From Ancylobacter polymorphus (GTDB lineage Bacteria > Pseudomonadota > Alphaproteobacteria > Rhizobiales > Xanthobacteraceae): a stretch of 64,000 bases of DNA. Positions within the stretch are counted from its first letter, which is position 1, and every line of letters begins with the position of its first letter. Location of the stretch: the NCBI RefSeq assembly GCF_030813495.1, contig NZ_JAUSUI010000005.1:186001-250000 (forward strand). Direction: 5' to 3'. Both the position numbers and the translations under genes were made by a program. Positions 44,943 to 54,590 of this stretch are shown in pieces. The notes beneath the pieces are model-generated. The model had not been told where the DNA came from and ran no database searches. It saw only the letters and a list, made by a program, of their open reading frames with translations.

Positions 44943-45530
44943 TCAGATGGTGAAGCCGCGCTTCTTCATCTCCTCGCGCACGCGGACTTCCATCTCGCGG
45001 GCGAACTGGGCGCTCCAGGCCTGGATGCTGCTGAAGCCGACCTTGAGCAGCTCCTCGCGCTTGGTCACCAGCTTCTTGCCGGCCTCCGAGCGGTAGAAGG
45101 CAAGCAGCTCGCGCAGCTCCTGGGTGGTGAACTCGGTGGCGTAGATGGTGGCGAGGATCTGCACGATCTCGGTCCGCCGGCTCTCATACTGCGCCGAGAG
45201 CTGCTTGGCGACCTCGCGCAGGTCGCGAATCAGGTCCGGATTGGACTGCACGAAGCCGGCCGCCGTCTGCTCCACCACATTGGGGATCACGGCATCGAAG
45301 CTGCTGGCCTCGCCATTGGCCACCAGAAGCTCATTGGCGAGCTTCATCTGCTCGGCGCTGGGCTGCGGCGGCTTGGCGGCCGGCGCGGTCGCCGCCTGGG
45401 CGAGCTGGAACGGGGCGGTGTCCTGCGCCAGCGCCGGAGCACCGGCGACGAACAGGGCGAAGCCCATCGCGGCGGCGGCCAGCGGCGGGGCACGCCGGGC
45501 GACACGCGGTGCGGCAATATCAAGCTGCAT
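44943..45530 (-). CDS. DUF2059-domain periplasmic protein
   Basis: A 195-residue exported protein with signal peptide cleavage near APALAQ (residue 36), an Ala/Pro-rich spacer, and an all-helical DUF2059 domain (residues about 90-190, including YATEFTTQELRELLAFYRSEAGKKL, a clear family motif). Role unknown. It begins 21 bases after the rpiA stop on the same strand, so the two are probably co-transcribed, a pairing seen in other alphaproteobacteria. Confidence 0.87.
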   Translation of the reverse strand: MQLDIAAPRVARRAPPLAAAAMGFALFVAGAPALAQDTAPFQLAQAATAPAAKPPQPSAEQMKLANELLVANGEASSFDAVIPNVVEQTAAGFVQSNPDLIRDLREVAKQLSAQYESRRTEIVQILATIYATEFTTQELRELLAFYRSEAGKKLVTKREELLKVGFSSIQAWSAQFAREMEVRVREEMKKRGFTI

Positions 45531-45551
45531 GAAAGTCTCCTGACGAACTGC

Positions 45552-46253
45552 TCACGCGCGGTCGATGACCGTCACGCCGCCGGCGCCCGCGAGAATGACG
45601 CGGTTCGCCAGATTGATGAAGAGGCCGTGCTCGACCACGCCCGGCACATTGGCGAGCTCGGCGGCAAGCGCGGTGGGGTTGGCGATGCTGCCATAGGCGG
45701 CATCGAGGATGAGGTGTCCCTGATCGGTGACGAAAACATGGCCGTCGGCGCGGCGACGCAGCGTCAGCAGGCCATGACAGCCCGCCGCGCGGGCGGCGCG
45801 GTCGATGCCGCGGCGGATGGCGGCGACGCCGAAATCCACCACTTCGATCGGCAGCGGGAAGGTGCCGAGCACCTCCACCTTCTTCGAGGCGTCGGCGATG
45901 ACGATCATCTGCTTGGCGGCCGAAGCGACGATCTTCTCGCGCAGCAGCGCGCCGCCGCCGCCCTTGATCAGCGTCAGGTCCGGGCCGATCTCGTCGGCGC
46001 CGTCGATGCACAGATCGAGCACCGGGTGCTCGTCCAGCGTGCCGAGGGGAACGCCGAGTTCCTCCGCCTGGGCACGGGTGGCCTCGGAGGTCGGCACGCC
46101 GACCACTTCCAGCCCCTCCTTCACCCGCAGCGCGAGCAGATCGACCAGATGCCGAGCGGTCGAGCCGGTGCCGAGGCCGAGCTTCATGCCCGAGCGCACA
46201 TATTCCAGCGCCTGCGCGGCGGCCTGTCTCTTCAGCGTCTCTGCATCGGACAT
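45552..46253 (-). CDS. rpiA: Ribose-5-phosphate isomerase A
   Basis: A 233-residue enzyme interconverting ribose 5-phosphate and ribulose 5-phosphate. [16 protein letters not shown] (phosphate loop), [20 protein letters not shown] (catalytic Asp and Lys) and the KGGG block are diagnostic. Start ATG 46253. DUF2059 gene follows. Confidence 0.96.
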   Translation of the reverse strand: MSDAETLKRQAAAQALEYVRSGMKLGLGTGSTARHLVDLLALRVKEGLEVVGVPTSEATRAQAEELGVPLGTLDEHPVLDLCIDGADEIGPDLTLIKGGGGALLREKIVASAAKQMIVIADASKKVEVLGTFPLPIEVVDFGVAAIRRGIDRAARAAGCHGLLTLRRRADGHVFVTDQGHLILDAAYGSIANPTALAAELANVPGVVEHGLFINLANRVILAGAGGVTVIDRA

Positions 46254-46355
46254 GATCGTCCCGTGGCCCCTCTTTTTAGGACTTCTCGATCCTCAGCTCG
46301 TGCGTAGCGCCGTTGGCGCGCGCCGACAAGCCCGCCGGCCGCGCCTCCCCGGCGA

Positions 46356-46814
46356 TCATTGGCTGGAAGGCGGCGTACACACCACGGCCGGCTCGACACC
46401 GCCGCCCTCCTTGGGCATGTCGCGGACATAGCAGACGCTCATCTGCCCCGTCATCGCATTGACCCGGAAGATGCCGGTCTCGCCGGAATAGCGCGTGGAC
46501 ATGATGTCATAGCGCCCCGGTGTCGTGCCCTGGGCGCTGGCATCGCGGTGGAAGCAGCGGGTGACGCCGACGAGGCTCCCCTCGGGGCGCTCGAACTGGC
46601 AGGCATTCACCTCGCCGGTGCGCACATTCACGGAATAGAGCCGGTTGGCCTGCGCCGCCGGGGGAGACGCGAAGACATAGCCGACACCCTCGGTGGGGGC
46701 GCCGGCGGGGTCGGCCCCGCCCTCCGGCTTTCCCTCCTGCGCCAGCGCGCCGCCGGCCGCCAGCACGGCCAGCCCGAAGACGGCCGCCGCGATTGCCCTG
46801 TGCCCGTTCTGCAT
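46356..46814 (-). CDS. Small secreted protein of unknown function
   Basis: A 152-residue protein I do not recognise. Signal peptide to GGALAQ (about residue 26), a Gly/Pro-rich spacer, then a domain with VGYVFASPPAAQANRLYSV, CQFER, CFHRD and a C-terminal VCYVRDMPKEGG; four cysteines are in the mature part. The pattern of two NRLYSVNVRTGEV / IFRVNAMTGQM strands suggests a two-bladed beta repeat. Three in-frame ATGs six bases apart precede it (46826, 46820, 46814); GAGG six bases before 46814 favours the last. Confidence 0.65.
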   Translation of the reverse strand: MQNGHRAIAAAVFGLAVLAAGGALAQEGKPEGGADPAGAPTEGVGYVFASPPAAQANRLYSVNVRTGEVNACQFERPEGSLVGVTRCFHRDASAQGTTPGRYDIMSTRYSGETGIFRVNAMTGQMSVCYVRDMPKEGGGVEPAVVCTPPSSQ

Positions 46815-47001
46815 CCTCATCCTCATAGCCGGATCATCCTGCGTCTGCCCTGTCCCTCGCCGTCGCGGCCTCGCCCGCGTGCGCCCGATGGACGCGGAAG
46901 GCTGGACAGCAAAAGCGGCAGGATTGTAGGCCTAGAGCGGCACGCCCGTCTCGCGGCGGCGGGTCGCCGCCCTTTTCCCGTCACCCTCCACGGAAATCGC
47001 C

Positions 47002-47685
47002 ATGCCCTCCACGCCCCCTGCCGTGATCGCCTTCGACCTCGACGGCACGCTCGTCGACACCGCCCCCGACCTTCTCGACACGCTCGACATCGTGCTCGAC
47101 GAGGCCGGCGCCGCCCGCCTGCCGCGCGAGGACACCCGCAAGATGATCGGCGCCGGCGCCAAGGCGCTGGTCAATCGCGGCCTCACCGCCGCCGGCCTCA
47201 CCGTCACCCCGCCAGAATTCGACGCGCTCTATGCGCGCTTCCTCGACCATTACGCCGCCCATATCGCCGATTCGTCGACGCCCTTTCCCGGGCTGGTCGC
47301 GGCGCTGGACGAACTCGCCGCCCGCGGCCATGTGCTGGCGGTGTGCACCAACAAGCTGGAATATCTCTCCCGCCTGCTGCTCGACCGGCTGGAACTCTCC
47401 GACCGCTTCGCCGTCATCGCGGGGTCCGACACCTTTCCCGTCTACAAGCCCGATGCCGGCCACCTGCTCGGCACGATCGAGCGTGCCGGCGGCCTGCCGA
47501 CCCGCGCCATCATGGTCGGCGACAGCATGACCGACGTGCTCACCGCCAAGAACGCCCGCATTCCCTCCATCGTCGTGCCCTTCGGCTATACCGAGATTCC
47601 AGCCGAGGAACTGGGCGGCGACGTGTTCATCGACCATTACGACCGGCTGGTGGAGACGGTGGAGCAGCTACTCTCCCGTGGGTAG
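47002..47685 (+). CDS. gph: Phosphoglycolate phosphatase (HAD family)
   Basis: A 227-residue HAD hydrolase. Motif I FDLDGTLVD (nucleophile Asp), motif II CTNK, motif III Lys in VYKPDAGHL and motif IV GDSMTDV are intact, and the alpha-helical C1 cap between residues 18 and 85 is of the Gph type. It dephosphorylates 2-phosphoglycolate. Start ATG 47002. A tRNA-Val gene lies 86 bases downstream. Confidence 0.88.
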   Translation: MPSTPPAVIAFDLDGTLVDTAPDLLDTLDIVLDEAGAARLPREDTRKMIGAGAKALVNRGLTAAGLTVTPPEFDALYARFLDHYAAHIADSSTPFPGLVAALDELAARGHVLAVCTNKLEYLSRLLLDRLELSDRFAVIAGSDTFPVYKPDAGHLLGTIERAGGLPTRAIMVGDSMTDVLTAKNARIPSIVVPFGYTEIPAEELGGDVFIDHYDRLVETVEQLLSRG

Positions 47686-47771
47686 CTGCGCGCGGCGCTT
47701 GACACCCGGGGCGTGGACACACTAAACCCCGCCGCGATGGCGCTGGCCCCGACGACGTTCACGGGGCCGAC

Positions 47772-47846
47772 GGGCGATTAGCTCAGCGGGAGAGCACTCC
47801 CTTCACACGGGAGGGGTCGCAGGTTCAATCCCTGCATCGCCCACCA
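47772..47846 (+). tRNA. tRNA-Val(CAC)
   Basis: A full cloverleaf can be folded by eye: acceptor GGGCGAT/ATCGCCC, D-arm GCTC...GAGC, anticodon stem CTCCC/GGGAG with loop TTCACAC (anticodon CAC, valine GTG), T-arm GCAGG TTCAATC CCTGC. CCA is encoded at 47844-47846. Confidence 0.96.
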
Positions 47847-47919
47847 TCGTCGCTTCCCTTCTCTCGCCGCCTCCCCGTCGGGAGACGCGGCAGGCCGGGA
47901 GCCGGCCAGCGGGGCCGTC

Positions 47920-48717
47920 ATGTGCAACCTCTACAGCCACCACTCCAATCTTCACGCCATTGCCGATCTCGTCGGCACGCTGCGCAATCTTGCCGGCAAT
48001 CTGCCGCCGCAGACCGGCATTTTCCCCGATTATCCCGCCCCCATCGTCCGCACGGGCGACGATGGGTCGCGCGAACTGGCGCTGGCGCGCTGGGGCATGC
48101 CCTCGCCGCCCTCCGTCGCCGGGCCGCCGGTGACCAATATCCGCAACCTCGCCTCGCCGCACTGGCGGGCGTGGAGCGGGCCGGCGCATCGCTGCCTCGT
48201 GCCCATCACCAGCTTTTCCGAATATGCGCCGGTGCCGAACCCGGCCACCGGCCGCAAGGATGTGGTGTGGTTCGCGCTGGAGGAGAGCCGCCCCCTCGCC
48301 TTCTTCGCCGGGCTGTGGACGCGCTGGACCGGCACGCGCGGCACCAAGGCCGCGCCGGTGGAAGGACAGCACGAGCTGTTCGGTTTCCTCACCTGCGAGC
48401 CGAACGGGGTCGTCGCCCCCATTCATCCCAAGGCGATGCCGGTGATTCTCACCACCGCCGAGGAGCGGGAGATCTGGCTGCGCGCGCCCTGGAGCGAGGC
48501 GAAGGCGCTGCAGCGCCCGCTCGCCGACGACCTCCTTGTCATCGTCGCGCGCGGAACGGCCAAGGAAGACCCGCCAGCAGCGACCGGCGCGGCGGGGGCG
48601 TCGGCGCAGGCTCCGGCTGAAGCTCCGGCGCAGGCTGAGGCTCCGGCGCAGGCTCCGGCGCAGGCTCCGGCGCAGGCTCAGGCTCCGGCTCCGGCGGCGC
48701 AGCTTTCGCTTCTGTGA
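47920..48717 (+). CDS. SRAP (HMCES/YedK-like) SOS response-associated peptidase with low-complexity tail
   Basis: A 265-residue SRAP protein. The catalytic Cys is residue 2 (MCNLYS), which in HMCES/YedK forms a thiazolidine link to abasic sites in single-stranded DNA. Other SRAP blocks: [27 protein letters not shown] (active-site Glu) and the His of [11 protein letters not shown]. The last 45 residues are an Ala/Pro/Gln repeat ([12 protein letters not shown]). That tail is encoded opposite the tail of a convergent sulfotransferase gene; 179 bases overlap. Confidence 0.88.
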   Translation: MCNLYSHHSNLHAIADLVGTLRNLAGNLPPQTGIFPDYPAPIVRTGDDGSRELALARWGMPSPPSVAGPPVTNIRNLASPHWRAWSGPAHRCLVPITSFSEYAPVPNPATGRKDVVWFALEESRPLAFFAGLWTRWTGTRGTKAAPVEGQHELFGFLTCEPNGVVAPIHPKAMPVILTTAEEREIWLRAPWSEAKALQRPLADDLLVIVARGTAKEDPPAATGAAGASAQAPAEAPAQAEAPAQAPAQAPAQAQAPAPAAQLSLL

Positions 48718-49591
48718 GGGCGGGGCCCTGCATCAGCCGCGCATGGCGGGCGATAGCGGCGGCGAAGGCGGCCTCGCGCAACGCCTCGACGGCCGCCGGC
48801 GCCAGGTGCTTGCCGACGACGTAGCGCCACAGTGCATCATCGAGCCGCGCGCGCTGCGCCAGCGCCGTCATCGCCTCGGGCGTGAACATGCGCTCAAGCG
48901 GCGCGCACAGCTCGGCCGGAACCGGCGTGGTCTCGTTCACCCGCTGAAGCCGGAAATCGCCGCCGATCCACTGCGCCAGCCGCGATTCGAACAGCGGATT
49001 TTCGATGTAGTCGACGAAGTCGAAGCCATCGAGCACCTTGATCGCCAGGGCGAGCAGTTCGGCGTCGTCGCTTTCGGCGATGAACGCTTCGTCCCGAATC
49101 AGCGGATGCGGCCACAGCAGCATGCGCAGCCCGACATTATCGACCTGCCCGGCGATCGTGGTATCCGACAGGAAATCCACCAAGCTGCCCGTGGCCTTGG
49201 CCACATAGCTTTCCCATCCTCCCCAGCCGGGAGCGTGGCCGGGGGCCGCGCAGCGCCAATAGGTCCAATGGGAGAGCAGGCGCGCGCGCGCCTCGCGCAG
49301 AACGGTGATGTGCGGCGCCTCGGGGTAGCGGGCGCGGGTCGTGCTCGCCGCGTAATGGCCGCAAACGATATCCGGCGCCGCCGGCAGTTCCTCGGGCGCG
49401 AGGGCCACGATCGCCCGCACCTGCGGCTCGAACGCGTCGAAGTTCCTGAAACCGCAGAACAAGGAGCGGTCGAAGCCGGCCATCACGTGCTCCGCCTGGG
49501 TGGCGGCAATCAGCGAATGGCGCAGCGACGTGCCCGCCGATTTGGGAATGTGAGTGAGGACCAGTCTGGGTCTCTGCCCCGGCTTCAGCAT
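48539..49591 (-). CDS. Sulfotransferase family protein with Pro/Glu/Ala tail
   Basis: A 350-residue protein. The PAPS loop [18 protein letters not shown] is at the N-terminus, and the 3'-phosphate motif appears in [18 protein letters not shown] (Arg and Ser). No signal peptide. The C-terminal 60 residues are [11 protein letters not shown] repeats followed by [16 protein letters not shown]; this tail is antisense to the SRAP tail. ATG 49591 is the likely start; GTG 49606 is possible. Neighbouring acyltransferase genes suggest a role in decorating a surface glycan or lipid. Confidence 0.78.
   Translation of the reverse strand: MLKPGQRPRLVLTHIPKSAGTSLRHSLIAATQAEHVMAGFDRSLFCGFRNFDAFEPQVRAIVALAPEELPAAPDIVCGHYAASTTRARYPEAPHITVLREARARLLSHWTYWRCAAPGHAPGWGGWESYVAKATGSLVDFLSDTTIAGQVDNVGLRMLLWPHPLIRDEAFIAESDDAELLALAIKVLDGFDFVDYIENPLFESRLAQWIGGDFRLQRVNETTPVPAELCAPLERMFTPEAMTALAQRARLDDALWRYVVGKHLAPAAVEALREAAFAAAIARHARLMQGPALTEAKAAPPEPEPEPAPEPAPEPAPEPQPAPELQPEPAPTPPPRRSLLAGLPWPFRARR
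48605..48702. repeat. 12-base degenerate tandem repeat (GCGCAGGCTCCG) in overlapping gene tails
   Basis: About eight units, some with GAAGCT or CAGGCT interruptions that keep the frame. The plus strand reads APAQ repeats (SRAP tail), the minus strand PEPA repeats (sulfotransferase tail). Confidence 0.85.
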
Positions 49592-49782
49592 GGCTATGCT
49601 TCGCACCCCTCAATCGGCCCCTTCAGGAGAATCGTGAGCACCAGGACACCTTAGCAGCGTGGGTGACGGGCAGTCATCCCGGCTCCGCCCCGCACAATCC
49701 ATATGGCCAGCCGGCCTCCGCTTGGCGTAAACGGGGCGCTCCGGCGCCACCGTTCCGTCCGCTCCAAGGTTATCAGCTTCCC

Positions 49783-51729
49783 GTGCATCACCCCCTGCGC
49801 TATCGCGCCCATATCGACGGATTGCGGGCCATCGCCGTGCTCGGCGTGGTGCTGTTCCATTTCGGCGCGCACTGGCTGCCGGGCGGCTTCATCGGCGTCG
49901 ACGTGTTCTTCGTCATTTCCGGCTTCCTCATCGCCAAGTCGCTTTATGCCGAAGTGGATGCCGGCAGCTTCTCGATACTCGGCTTCTATGAGCGGCGGAT
50001 GCGGCGCATCGCGCCCGCCTTCTTCGCGGTGACGGCGGCCACCAGCCTGTGCGCCTTTCTGATTTTCTTCCCCAATCCGCTGATGACCTATGGCCGCTCG
50101 CTCATCTGGGCGGTGCTGGCCTTCGGCAATGTCTATTTCTACCTGCGCACCGACTATTTCGGTCCCTCGGCGGAAGAGACGCCGCTGCTGCATTACTGGT
50201 CGCTGGGGGTGGAGGAGCAGTTCTATTTCCTGTTCCCCGGCCTCCTGCTGTTCATCGCCCGCTTCGCGCCGAAAGCGAGGGCGAAGCTGGTGCTCGGCCT
50301 GCTCGCGGTCTCGCTCATCGCCTGCGAGATCGTCCGCCCGTTCAACCCGGCGGCGGCGTTCTATCTGCTGCCCTTCCGCGCCTTCGAGCTGCTGATCGGC
50401 GCCGCCCTTGCCCTGCCGGGCGTGCGCTTTCCCGAGAGCGCGAAAGCCGGCGGCACGGCGATGGCGGCGGGGCTCGCCCTCATCCTCGCCGGCATGCTGC
50501 TCATCACCGAACACGCGCCCTTCCCCGGCGTGCTGGCACTGGTGCCCTGCCTCGGGGCGGCGCTCGCCATCTGGGGCGGCGAGCGGGTCATGAGCCTGCC
50601 GGCGCGGCTCATGGGGGTGGCGCCGCTCGTCTTCTTCGGCGCCATCTCCTATTCGCTCTATCTCGTGCACTGGCCGATCGTGGTGTTTGCCCGGCCGCTG
50701 CTGCCGAACCTGCCGGCGCCGGCCTTCCTCCTTGGCGGGGTCGCGCTCTCCACCCTGCTCGGCTGGCTGTCCTGGCGCTTCGTGGAACAGCCGGTGCGGC
50801 AGAACCGGGCGCGGTTCTCCCGCCGGTGGGTTTTCGGCGGAACGGCGGTGGGCGGGGCGCTGCTCATCGCCTTCGGCACGGCGGCGTCCGACACGCGCGG
50901 CTTTCCCGGACGGCTGGCGCCGGAGATCCAGCGCGTGCTCAGCTATACGCGCTACCCCTTCCGCGAGGTGGTGCGCGACGGCACCTGTTTCATCAATGGC
51001 AACCGCCCGCGCGAGGCGCCGGCGCCGGAATGCCTGCCGCAGACGCATCCGAGCCTGGTTCTGTGGGGCAGCAGCCATGTCGCCCAGTTCATCGGCTCGC
51101 TGGAACCGATCGGCAAGGCGCATGGCTATGCCGTCGGCCAGATGACCGGCGCCGCCTGCCTGCCGCTGGTCGACGTGCCGTCGAGCCCGATGTGCGACAA
51201 GCTGAACCGCTTCGCCTTCGACTGGCTGCTGGCGCACAAGCCGAACATCCTGGTGATCGGCGGCGACACGCTGGTTTCCAAGGACCATTTCCGCCAGCTC
51301 GACGCCCAGCTCGCGCAGCTGCACGCCGCCGGCATCCGCGTCATCCTGCTCGGCCCGGTGCCGCAGTTCAGCCGACCCGCGCCGGAAATTCTCGCCGAGC
51401 GCATGTACCGCAACGAGCCAAGCCGGCTGGCCGATGACGATCTCACCGAGGGCACACACCGCGCCGACCGGCTGATGCGTGAGCATTTCGCCGGCAATCC
51501 CAACGTCACCTTCGTGTCGATCCTCAACAGCATGTGCCCGGAGGGGAACTGCCCGATGACGGTCGACGGCGTGCCGCTGCAATTCGACCTCTCGCATTTC
51601 ACCCGCGCGGGCGTCGCCTATTATGGCGACCGGCTCGGCGCGCTGATTTTCGGCGAGATATCAGCGGGCGAGACCTCGGCGGACAACACCCCGCCGGGCG
51701 AGGCCTCGGCGGGCGCGCCCGCGCCCTGA
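49783..51729 (+). CDS. OafA/YrhL-type O-acyltransferase with C-terminal SGNH domain, copy 1
   Basis: A 648-residue membrane O-acyltransferase. The acyltransferase 3 domain (residues about 1-350, ten helices) begins YRAHIDGLRAIAVLGVVLFH with the RxxR/catalytic His region, then FIGVDVFFVISGFLI and YSLGVEEQFYFLFP-like WSLGVEEQFYFLFP. The periplasmic SGNH domain has LVLWGSSHVAQF (GDSH replaced by GSSH, Ser kept) and SHFTRAGVAYYG. Probably O-acetylates a surface polysaccharide. The start is taken as GTG 49783 by analogy with the next gene (VHHSLRYRAHIDG); upstream codons read a different, Pro-rich extension. The C-terminus is Gly/Ala/Ser-rich. Confidence 0.82.
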   Translation: MHHPLRYRAHIDGLRAIAVLGVVLFHFGAHWLPGGFIGVDVFFVISGFLIAKSLYAEVDAGSFSILGFYERRMRRIAPAFFAVTAATSLCAFLIFFPNPLMTYGRSLIWAVLAFGNVYFYLRTDYFGPSAEETPLLHYWSLGVEEQFYFLFPGLLLFIARFAPKARAKLVLGLLAVSLIACEIVRPFNPAAAFYLLPFRAFELLIGAALALPGVRFPESAKAGGTAMAAGLALILAGMLLITEHAPFPGVLALVPCLGAALAIWGGERVMSLPARLMGVAPLVFFGAISYSLYLVHWPIVVFARPLLPNLPAPAFLLGGVALSTLLGWLSWRFVEQPVRQNRARFSRRWVFGGTAVGGALLIAFGTAASDTRGFPGRLAPEIQRVLSYTRYPFREVVRDGTCFINGNRPREAPAPECLPQTHPSLVLWGSSHVAQFIGSLEPIGKAHGYAVGQMTGAACLPLVDVPSSPMCDKLNRFAFDWLLAHKPNILVIGGDTLVSKDHFRQLDAQLAQLHAAGIRVILLGPVPQFSRPAPEILAERMYRNEPSRLADDDLTEGTHRADRLMREHFAGNPNVTFVSILNSMCPEGNCPMTVDGVPLQFDLSHFTRAGVAYYGDRLGALIFGEISAGETSADNTPPGEASAGAPAP

Positions 51730-51900
51730 TACCGCGCCCTGACACCGCCCATGGCCCGGCCGCCACATCCAAGCCAAGATCGAAGGTCAGCACCGCGCAC
51801 AGGCGGGACTTCGGCCAAGGTCGGTGCTAGGCCGTTACTCCCACGCGTGGCACAGCCCGCCCGCCGCCGTTCCGCCTCCCCCAGCCGTCGATGATGTCTC

Positions 51901-53781
51901 GTGCACCACTCCCTTCGCTACCGCGCCCATATTGACGGCCTGCGCGCCATCGCCGTCCTCGGCGTCGTCCTCTATCATTTCGGAGCGAACTGGCTGCCGG
52001 GCGGCTTCGTCGGCGTCGACGTGTTCTTCGTCATCTCCGGCTATCTGATCTGCAAGTCGATCTATGCCGACGTGGCCGATGGCCGCTTCTCGCTGCTCGG
52101 CTTCTATGAGCGGCGCATCCGCCGCATCGCGCCGGCCTTCCTCGCGGTCACGGCGGTCACCGCCCTCGCCGCCGCGCTGATCCTGCTGCCGTATCAGATG
52201 CTGATCTTCGGCCGCTCGGTGCTGTGGTCGGTGTTCGCCGTCGGCAACATCTTCTTCTACCAGCGCACCGACTATTTCGCCCCGGCGGCGCAGGAAATGC
52301 CGCTGCTGCATTATTGGTCTCTGGCGGTGGAGGAGCAGTTCTATTTCCTGTTTCCCGCCCTCGTCCTGCTGCTGAACCGCTTCGGCCGCCGCGGCCTCGC
52401 CATGGGCGTGCTGGGGCTGTTCGTCGCCTCGCTCACCGCCAGCCAGTTCATGCTGACGCGCGATCCCGCCGCCGCCTATTTCCTCCTGCCCTTCCGCGCC
52501 TTCGAGATGCTGATCGGCGCGGCGCTGGCGCTGCCGGGCCTGCGCTTCTCGCAGAAGCCGGCGGAATGCGCCGCCGCTGTGCTGGGCGGCTGCGCCATGA
52601 TCCTCGGCGCGATGCTGATGCTCACATCCTCCTCGCCCTTCCCGGGCCTGCGCGCGCTCACGCCCTGCGTCGGCGCGGCGCTGGTGATCTGGGGCGGGGA
52701 AGGCGTCGCCACGCTGGGCACCCGCCTGCTCGGCAGCCGGCCGATGGTCTTCGTCGGCAAGATTTCCTATTCGCTCTATCTCGTGCACTGGCCCATCGTC
52801 GCGCTGGGCAAGGAGTGGCTGGGGCCGGTGGCGCCGCTGCCCTTCCTCGTCGGCGGCGTGGCGCTGTCGCTGCTGCTGGGCTTCCTGTCCTGGCGCTGCG
52901 TCGAACAGCCGGTGCGCCTCAACCGTCGGCTGTTCACGCCCAAGGTCCTCGTCGGCGCCACGCTCGCCGGCACGCTGGCGCTCGCCGTCTTCGCCCAAAT
53001 CGCCATCGCCACGCGCGGCCTGCCGCAGCGGCTCTCGCCCGAGGCGCAGCGCCTCGCCGCCTATGCCTTCTACAATGGCGACCCGGTGTTCCGGCAGGGC
53101 GTGTGCTTCACCCCCTTCTTCCTCGCGGACTACAAGGCGAAGCCGGAATGCCTGCCGACCGGCCATCCCTCGGTCATGGTCTGGGGCAGCAGCCATATCG
53201 CCCATTTCATCACCGCCATCCTCGCGGCGGGCGAGGCGCGCGGCTATGAGGTCGGCCAGATCACCGGCGCCGCCTGCCCGCCGGTGGTGGACGCCGACCA
53301 GACGCGCATGCCCTATTGCGCGGCGATGAACGCCTTTGCGCGCGACTGGGTGCTGGCCAACAGGCCGGACATCCTGGTGCTGGGCGGGATCGGCATGCCG
53401 ACGCCGGAACTCGACCGGGAGATCGAGGGTTTTGTCCGCGCGGGGATCAGGGTCGTGGTCGTCGGCCCCGTGCCGCTCTACCGCGACGCGGTGCCGAAAC
53501 TCCTCGTGCGGCGCCTTCTCGCCGGCGACACCGGGACGCGGACGGAGGGCGACCTCCTCGCCAGCGCTCCGCAGCATGACCAGAGATTGCGCGCGCATTT
53601 CGCCGGCAAGCCGGGTGTCACCTACATCTCGGTGTTCGACGCCGCCTGCGGCGGTACCGACTGCCCGCTGATGGTGGAGGGCGAACCGCTGCAGCATGAC
53701 AGTTCGCATTTCACCCTGGCCGGGGCCCGCTTCTTCGGCCGGCCGGTGAGCGAGCTCATCTTCGGCAGTTCGGCGAAATAG
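51901..53781 (+). CDS. OafA/YrhL-type O-acyltransferase with C-terminal SGNH domain, copy 2
   Basis: A 626-residue tandem paralogue of the previous gene. The same blocks are present: YRAHIDGLRAIAVLGVVLYH, FVGVDVFFVISGYLI, WSLAVEEQFYFLFP, VMVWGSSHIAHF and DSSHFTLAGARFFG. It starts at GTG 51901, with no in-frame alternative upstream. The 171-base gap from copy 1 contains no clear terminator. Both copies carry GSSH rather than GDSH in the SGNH domain. Confidence 0.85.
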   Translation: MHHSLRYRAHIDGLRAIAVLGVVLYHFGANWLPGGFVGVDVFFVISGYLICKSIYADVADGRFSLLGFYERRIRRIAPAFLAVTAVTALAAALILLPYQMLIFGRSVLWSVFAVGNIFFYQRTDYFAPAAQEMPLLHYWSLAVEEQFYFLFPALVLLLNRFGRRGLAMGVLGLFVASLTASQFMLTRDPAAAYFLLPFRAFEMLIGAALALPGLRFSQKPAECAAAVLGGCAMILGAMLMLTSSSPFPGLRALTPCVGAALVIWGGEGVATLGTRLLGSRPMVFVGKISYSLYLVHWPIVALGKEWLGPVAPLPFLVGGVALSLLLGFLSWRCVEQPVRLNRRLFTPKVLVGATLAGTLALAVFAQIAIATRGLPQRLSPEAQRLAAYAFYNGDPVFRQGVCFTPFFLADYKAKPECLPTGHPSVMVWGSSHIAHFITAILAAGEARGYEVGQITGAACPPVVDADQTRMPYCAAMNAFARDWVLANRPDILVLGGIGMPTPELDREIEGFVRAGIRVVVVGPVPLYRDAVPKLLVRRLLAGDTGTRTEGDLLASAPQHDQRLRAHFAGKPGVTYISVFDAACGGTDCPLMVEGEPLQHDSSHFTLAGARFFGRPVSELIFGSSAK

Positions 53782-53961
53782 CCCGCTGTGGCTTTCGTGC
53801 CATAGGCCGGCGCAAATGCAGCCGGAATGCGCCTTAGGCCAAGGCGTCCGCCGGATTTTCGCCGCATACTGTACCGGCGGCCGCCGGCGTCCCGAATGCC
53901 GGCCGGGCGGAGGTCCCCCTCCGCGGCGGGCCGACGAACGGGGCATGTGATGAGGCTTACG

Positions 53962-54555
53962 ATGCGACTGAAGACAATGGCCGCCCTGGTGCTGGGCGCC
54001 GCGCTCATCGCGGGCAGCGCGCCCGCCATGGCGCAGAGCGCGAGCACGCCTTCCTTTTTCAGCTTCTTCCCGCGCCCGTCGAATTTCGGCAACGGGCCGG
54101 TGAAGGGCACCTCCTCGATCCGCCGCCAGACTGTGGCCTATAACGGCCCCTACAAGCCCGGCACCATCGTGGTGAACACCGCCGAGCGCCGGCTCTATCT
54201 GGTGCAGGACAATGGCACGGCGCTGAAATACGGCATCGGCGTCGGCCGCGACGGCTTCCGCTGGGGCGGCATCAAGACCATTACCCGCAAGGCCGAATGG
54301 CCGGGCTGGACCCCGCCGCCGCAAATGCTGCAGCGCCGCCCCGACCTGCCGCGCTACATGCCCGGCGGCATCGACAACCCGCTCGGCGCCCGCGCCCTCT
54401 ATCTCGGCTCGTCGCTCTACCGCATCCACGGCTCCAACGAGCCGGAGACCATCGGCCAGGCGGTGTCGTCCGGCTGCTTCCGCATGACCAATGACGACGT
54501 GACCGACCTCTATGACCGCGTGAGGGTCGGCACCACGGTGGTCGTGCTCAACTGA
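53962..54555 (+). CDS. L,D-transpeptidase (YkuD domain)
   Basis: A 197-residue exported enzyme. Signal peptide to APAMAQ (about residue 24); YkuD domain from PGTIVVNTAERRLYLVQ. The active site HG...SSGCFRM is intact in RIHGSNEPETIGQ and AVSSGCFRMTNDDV. It would form 3-3 peptidoglycan cross-links or attach proteins, acting in the periplasm. ATG 53962 has GAGG six bases upstream; ATG 53950 is the alternative. Nothing in the operon context narrows the role. Confidence 0.9.
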   Translation: MRLKTMAALVLGAALIAGSAPAMAQSASTPSFFSFFPRPSNFGNGPVKGTSSIRRQTVAYNGPYKPGTIVVNTAERRLYLVQDNGTALKYGIGVGRDGFRWGGIKTITRKAEWPGWTPPPQMLQRRPDLPRYMPGGIDNPLGARALYLGSSLYRIHGSNEPETIGQAVSSGCFRMTNDDVTDLYDRVRVGTTVVVLN

Positions 54556-54590
54556 GCGACGCGCCTCTCGCCGGGCGGCCGGAAGGCCGC

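Noticed and set aside
47772..48000. tRNA-Val as an integration site for a genomic island carrying the acyltransferase genes
   Set aside because: No integrase gene is present and I did not find a second copy of the tRNA 3' end in the window.
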